A stretch of 57,846 nt of DNA, taken from Acidimicrobiia bacterium (GTDB lineage: Bacteria; Actinomycetota; Acidimicrobiia; Acidimicrobiales; Poriferisodalaceae). The stretch spans positions 1-57,846 of the forward strand of contig JAJDTF010000089.1 in assembly GCA_022827265.1 (NCBI GenBank), in the 5' to 3' direction. Under the pieces are notes generated by a model. That model made no database searches. It was not told the DNA's origin and worked only from the letters and a program-made list of their open reading frames with translations. The translations under genes were made by a program, and so were the position numbers. Below are positions 55,926-57,846 of the stretch, piece by piece; the first letter of the stretch is position 1; the number at the start of each line of letters is the position of its first letter.

Positions 55926-56327
55926 ATGACGGAGCAAGGGGCTGACGATCTCTACGAGCACCGCAACGACCCTGACGAATGGGATGACCAGCCCGTCGAG
56001 ATCGAAGTGCGGCCGGCAGGGAGCGAAGTGGTGTCGTTCCGACTCCCATCCGATGAACTAGACCGCGTCGTAGAGGCTGCGCAGGCAGCCGGCGAGAGCC
56101 TGTCGCAGTTCGTGCGCGGCGCGTTGAGCGCCCGGCTTGAGCCGCCGGGTCAAGCGCTCGCACGGACGGTCACCACCGGACCGCTTGCTCGCTATGTCCG
56201 TACGGGACCGCTCGTATCAGGCGTGCATGTGCATCCGGGCACCGTGAGCGCATATGTCGTTCGCGACCAGACAGGTGAGCGTCCGCAGTCAGTAACGAGC
56301 TGCGAAGGCGCCGTGGCCCCACGCTGA
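55926..56327 (+). CDS. BrnA-like ribbon-helix-helix antitoxin
   Basis: 133 residues. Acidic N-terminal part (YEHRNDPDEWDDQPVEIEV), a ribbon-helix-helix stretch VVSFRLPSDELDRVVEAAQA and LSQFVRGALSARL, then a C-terminal tail not found in usual BrnA of about 80-100 residues. GGGAGG lies 6 nt before the ATG. It ends 14 bp downstream of the toxin gene start site of the operon, that is, immediately after it, so the pair is one unit. Confidence 0.72.
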   Translation: MTEQGADDLYEHRNDPDEWDDQPVEIEVRPAGSEVVSFRLPSDELDRVVEAAQAAGESLSQFVRGALSARLEPPGQALARTVTTGPLARYVRTGPLVSGVHVHPGTVSAYVVRDQTGERPQSVTSCEGAVAPR

Positions 56328-56659
56328 CGCGTCCGCGTGCACGGCGACCGACCGCCGGGAGCAGAGCACGCAGACCAATGCGCTGCACACCTCCGCGACG
56401 CCGACGGTCGTGAACGCGCGGTGGCGCGATGCCGTGACCTGCCGGGACACCTGGCCACACGAATATGTGCTGAGCGAGAAAGACGGCCAGCGGGCGCTGT
56501 GAACCGCTGCGAGGAGCAAGCGTCGATCACGAACGCTGCGTATACCCAGCCGCCGTACGTCCTGGCATAGGTGAGATCGGCCAGCCGCAGCCATAAGCCG
56601 GACCGCCAGCGCACGCCCCGGCAAGCCGCCAGACCAGCGCGACCCGACCCGCGCCCGAC
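56328..56659. other. 333-bp gap with IS remnant only
   Basis: No intact gene. Apart from the transposase fragment at 56505-56590 on the minus strand and the GACCCGCGC-rich stretch before leader copy 2, I see nothing. Confidence 0.6.
56505..56590 (-). mobile_element. IS3-type transposase remnant
   Basis: A minus-strand stretch reads LADLTYARTYGGWVYAAFVI followed by DACSS, close to the DDE-transposase motif (A-D-I-T-Y-x-x-T-x-x-G-W-x-Y-x-A-x-V-I-D) at the first catalytic Asp of IS3/IS481-family OrfB. Only about 28 residues match; no terminal repeats or other parts found. Confidence 0.6.
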
Positions 56660-56732
56660 ATGAGAGCCAAGCTCGCAACAGCAGCACGATGGGCAAGACA
56701 TCGGCCCCGCACCGACCAGCAAGGCATCGCGG
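56660..56732 (+). repeat. Leader cassette copy 2, truncated
   Basis: ATGAGAGCCAAGCTCGCAAC and the next 50 bp match copy 3 (57713) with few changes; identity ends near CAAGGCATCGC, before the transmembrane codons. The open frame continues into the next gene. Confidence 0.8.
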
Positions 56733-56767
56733 AAAGCCCACCCGCTCGGCTCCATAGACTTGGCGTT

Positions 56768-57079
56768 GTGGATGCTGTCGGCTTCTGGCGCCATGTGGAT
56801 ATCCCCGACGATCTCGGGGAGCGCCCTGCCGCGATCCGGACCGGGCTCGTGAAGCTGCCGAACCACATCGCGTGGAGCGGCCAGGGCGAGTACGACCTCG
56901 ACGATCCGCGGGGCCGGGAGCGTGTGTACGAGCTGGTCATGACCGAGGGCAACGAGGACGACATGCGCGCTTACGTCGACCTCGACGTTCTCCTGAGCAT
57001 GTGGGACACGATGCGGCTCGCCCCTCACGTGCGCGATCAGTGGGCCGAGCACCTGCGCTCTCACGGCTTGATCGCCTAG
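56768..57079 (+). CDS. Partner gene of the nucleotidyltransferase toxin
   Basis: 103 residues if started at GTG 56768; the frame is open from the leader ATG at 56660 (139 residues). It begins DAVGFWRHVDIPDDLGERPA and continues with WSGQGEYDLDDPRGRERVYELV and HVRDQWAEHL. I have seen similar small proteins before nucleotidyltransferase genes in actinobacteria but know no function; antitoxin is the simplest guess. It lies 3 bp before the next gene. Confidence 0.55.
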   Translation: MDAVGFWRHVDIPDDLGERPAAIRTGLVKLPNHIAWSGQGEYDLDDPRGRERVYELVMTEGNEDDMRAYVDLDVLLSMWDTMRLAPHVRDQWAEHLRSHGLIA

Positions 57080-57082
57080 ATC

Positions 57083-57598
57083 GTGCTGACCCCGCTGCAG
57101 GAGCGCATCTGGCGTCTCGTCGACTCCCTGCCCGACGCTGGAGCCGTGGCTCTCGTCGGCGGCGGCGCTCTCATCGTTCATGGCGTCGTGGACCGTGCCA
57201 CCACCGACCTCGACTTCTTCTCGGACGACATCGCTGACATCCGGCGTGCCTACCTCCCGGCCCAAGCGGAGATCGGGCAAGTCCTCGCGCTCGAAGACCT
57301 CGCCGGCGACAAGATTGCGGCTCTGTTCAGCCGCGCCGAGGCTCGCGACTTCGTCGACGTGTACGCACTGTCGGCCCGATTCAGCAGAGCGGAGATGTAC
57401 GCGCTCGCAAGAGACAAGGACACCGGATTCGTCTTGGACCGCCTCCACGACTCACTGGGGGCCTTCGAGCATCGCCACCGCCAGGACTTCCCAGTCTCCG
57501 ACGCGGAATACGAGCGCCTGCGGGCCTGGGTGCAGCAGTGGCAAGCCGAGCTGCCAACCCCCGAGACCGGCACACCCGGACACGGAATCGAATTGTGA
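57083..57598 (+). CDS. AbiEii/DUF1814-type nucleotidyltransferase, shortened
   Basis: 171 residues; family members are usually about 210-280. N-terminal VALVGGGALIVHGVVDRATTD (split) and LDFF give the GG/G-x-A-x-x-x-H and D-x-D catalytic pattern, and LALEDLAGDKIAALFSRAEARDFVDVY is the conserved C-terminal helix pair. Between DFFSDD and EIGQVLALED, where about 60-80 residues are expected, only about 14 are present, so part of the core is lost. GTG start. Probably a decayed or minimal toxin. Confidence 0.72.
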   Translation: MLTPLQERIWRLVDSLPDAGAVALVGGGALIVHGVVDRATTDLDFFSDDIADIRRAYLPAQAEIGQVLALEDLAGDKIAALFSRAEARDFVDVYALSARFSRAEMYALARDKDTGFVLDRLHDSLGAFEHRHRQDFPVSDAEYERLRAWVQQWQAELPTPETGTPGHGIEL

Positions 57599-57712
57599 GC
57601 TGAGTCACGACAGGTTCGGCACAGACTGCGGAGTCCCGGCCGGAACGCTGAGCGCAACCGCCCGAAGCCCCGCGCACTTCCAGAGCCGATGCCGAGCCGA
57701 CCCGCGCTCGAC

Positions 57713-57846
57713 ATGAGAACCAAGCTTGCAACAGCAGCACGATGGGCAAGACATCGGCCCCGCACCGACCAGCGAGGCATCGCCCTGCAAACCGTCATCG
57801 TCATCGTCGTCATGCTCGTCATCGCCGGCGGCGTCTCCGGAGTCCT
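57713..57846 (+). CDS. Pilin-like membrane protein, leader copy 3, cut by window edge
   Basis: Identical to the 54403 copy over its first 33 bp and over the 43 bp encoding the transmembrane helix; about ten changes between. The frame is open to the window edge. It starts MRTKLATAARWARHRPRTDQ. See the entry at 54403 for features. Confidence 0.6.
   Translation, partial: MRTKLATAARWARHRPRTDQRGIALQTVIVIVVMLVIAGGVSGV

Noticed and set aside
56192-57448. Long minus-strand frame across the island
   Set aside because: Only a short transposase-like stretch is meaningful; the rest is antisense to supported genes.

Overview
The window is 57.8 kb of high-GC DNA. Several features point to an actinobacterium, most likely close to Acidimicrobiia (this is inference): a mycothiol-dependent formaldehyde dehydrogenase, an F420-type luciferase-like oxidoreductase, an ANTAR response regulator beside polA, the order polA-rpsA-coaE-uvrB, and a uvrC-rapZ-gap-pgk-tpiA block. 

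Layout. 0-1 kb: edge of a nucleotidyltransferase toxin-like gene, a decayed bacterioferritin and a tRNA-Leu with an unusual AAG anticodon. 1-16 kb: an accessory/metabolic block lying between tpiA and secG, which are neighbours in many actinobacteria. It holds an LLM-class oxidoreductase, a D-aminoacylase, a polyhydroxyalkanoate (PHA) operon (phaE-like, phaC, patatin, thioredoxin fusion, secG) with a divergent MarR gene and twin operators, a phasin/XRE/acyl-CoA synthetase operon, a VapBC45-like toxin-antitoxin pair, a secreted zincin and a secreted cell-wall-binding/RCC1 propeller protein. 16-22 kb: glycolysis genes gap-pgk-tpiA, then rapZ and uvrC; yvcK and whiA, expected between rapZ and gap, are absent. 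22-28 kb: a signalling cassette of STAS antagonist, response regulator-PP2C phosphatase, RsbW-like kinase, periplasmic binding lipoprotein and sensor histidine kinase. 28-41 kb: uvrA, mscR, uvrB, an acidic zinc-ribbon protein, coaE, rpsA, polA, pdtaR and tRNA-Leu(CAA). 41-46 kb: the type II fatty-acid synthase operon fabD-fabH-fabG-acpP-fabF, with FabD carrying an extra lipoyl/biotinyl-like domain. 46-54 kb: catabolic and surface genes (serine hydrolase, CapA-like, double CoA-transferase, F420/PPOX protein, enoyl-CoA hydratase, hotdog dehydratase pair, PaaA/C-like diiron protein). 54-57.8 kb: a patchwork of three copies of a membrane-anchor leader, a BrnT/BrnA pair, an IS3-type transposase remnant and a nucleotidyltransferase toxin-like gene with a partner. 

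How it works together. PHA synthesis, its granule protein and their regulators occupy 5-13 kb. Fatty-acid synthesis and a beta-oxidation-like operon lie further right. Nucleotide excision repair genes (uvrA, uvrB, uvrC) and polA are all present in the core. 

The most unusual items are: a dispersed repeat of about 66 bp found in intergenic DNA, at the stop codon of one gene and in frame inside polA; the FabD-lipoyl fusion; the binding-protein/kinase/partner-switch cassette; and the leader-cassette island at the right end.
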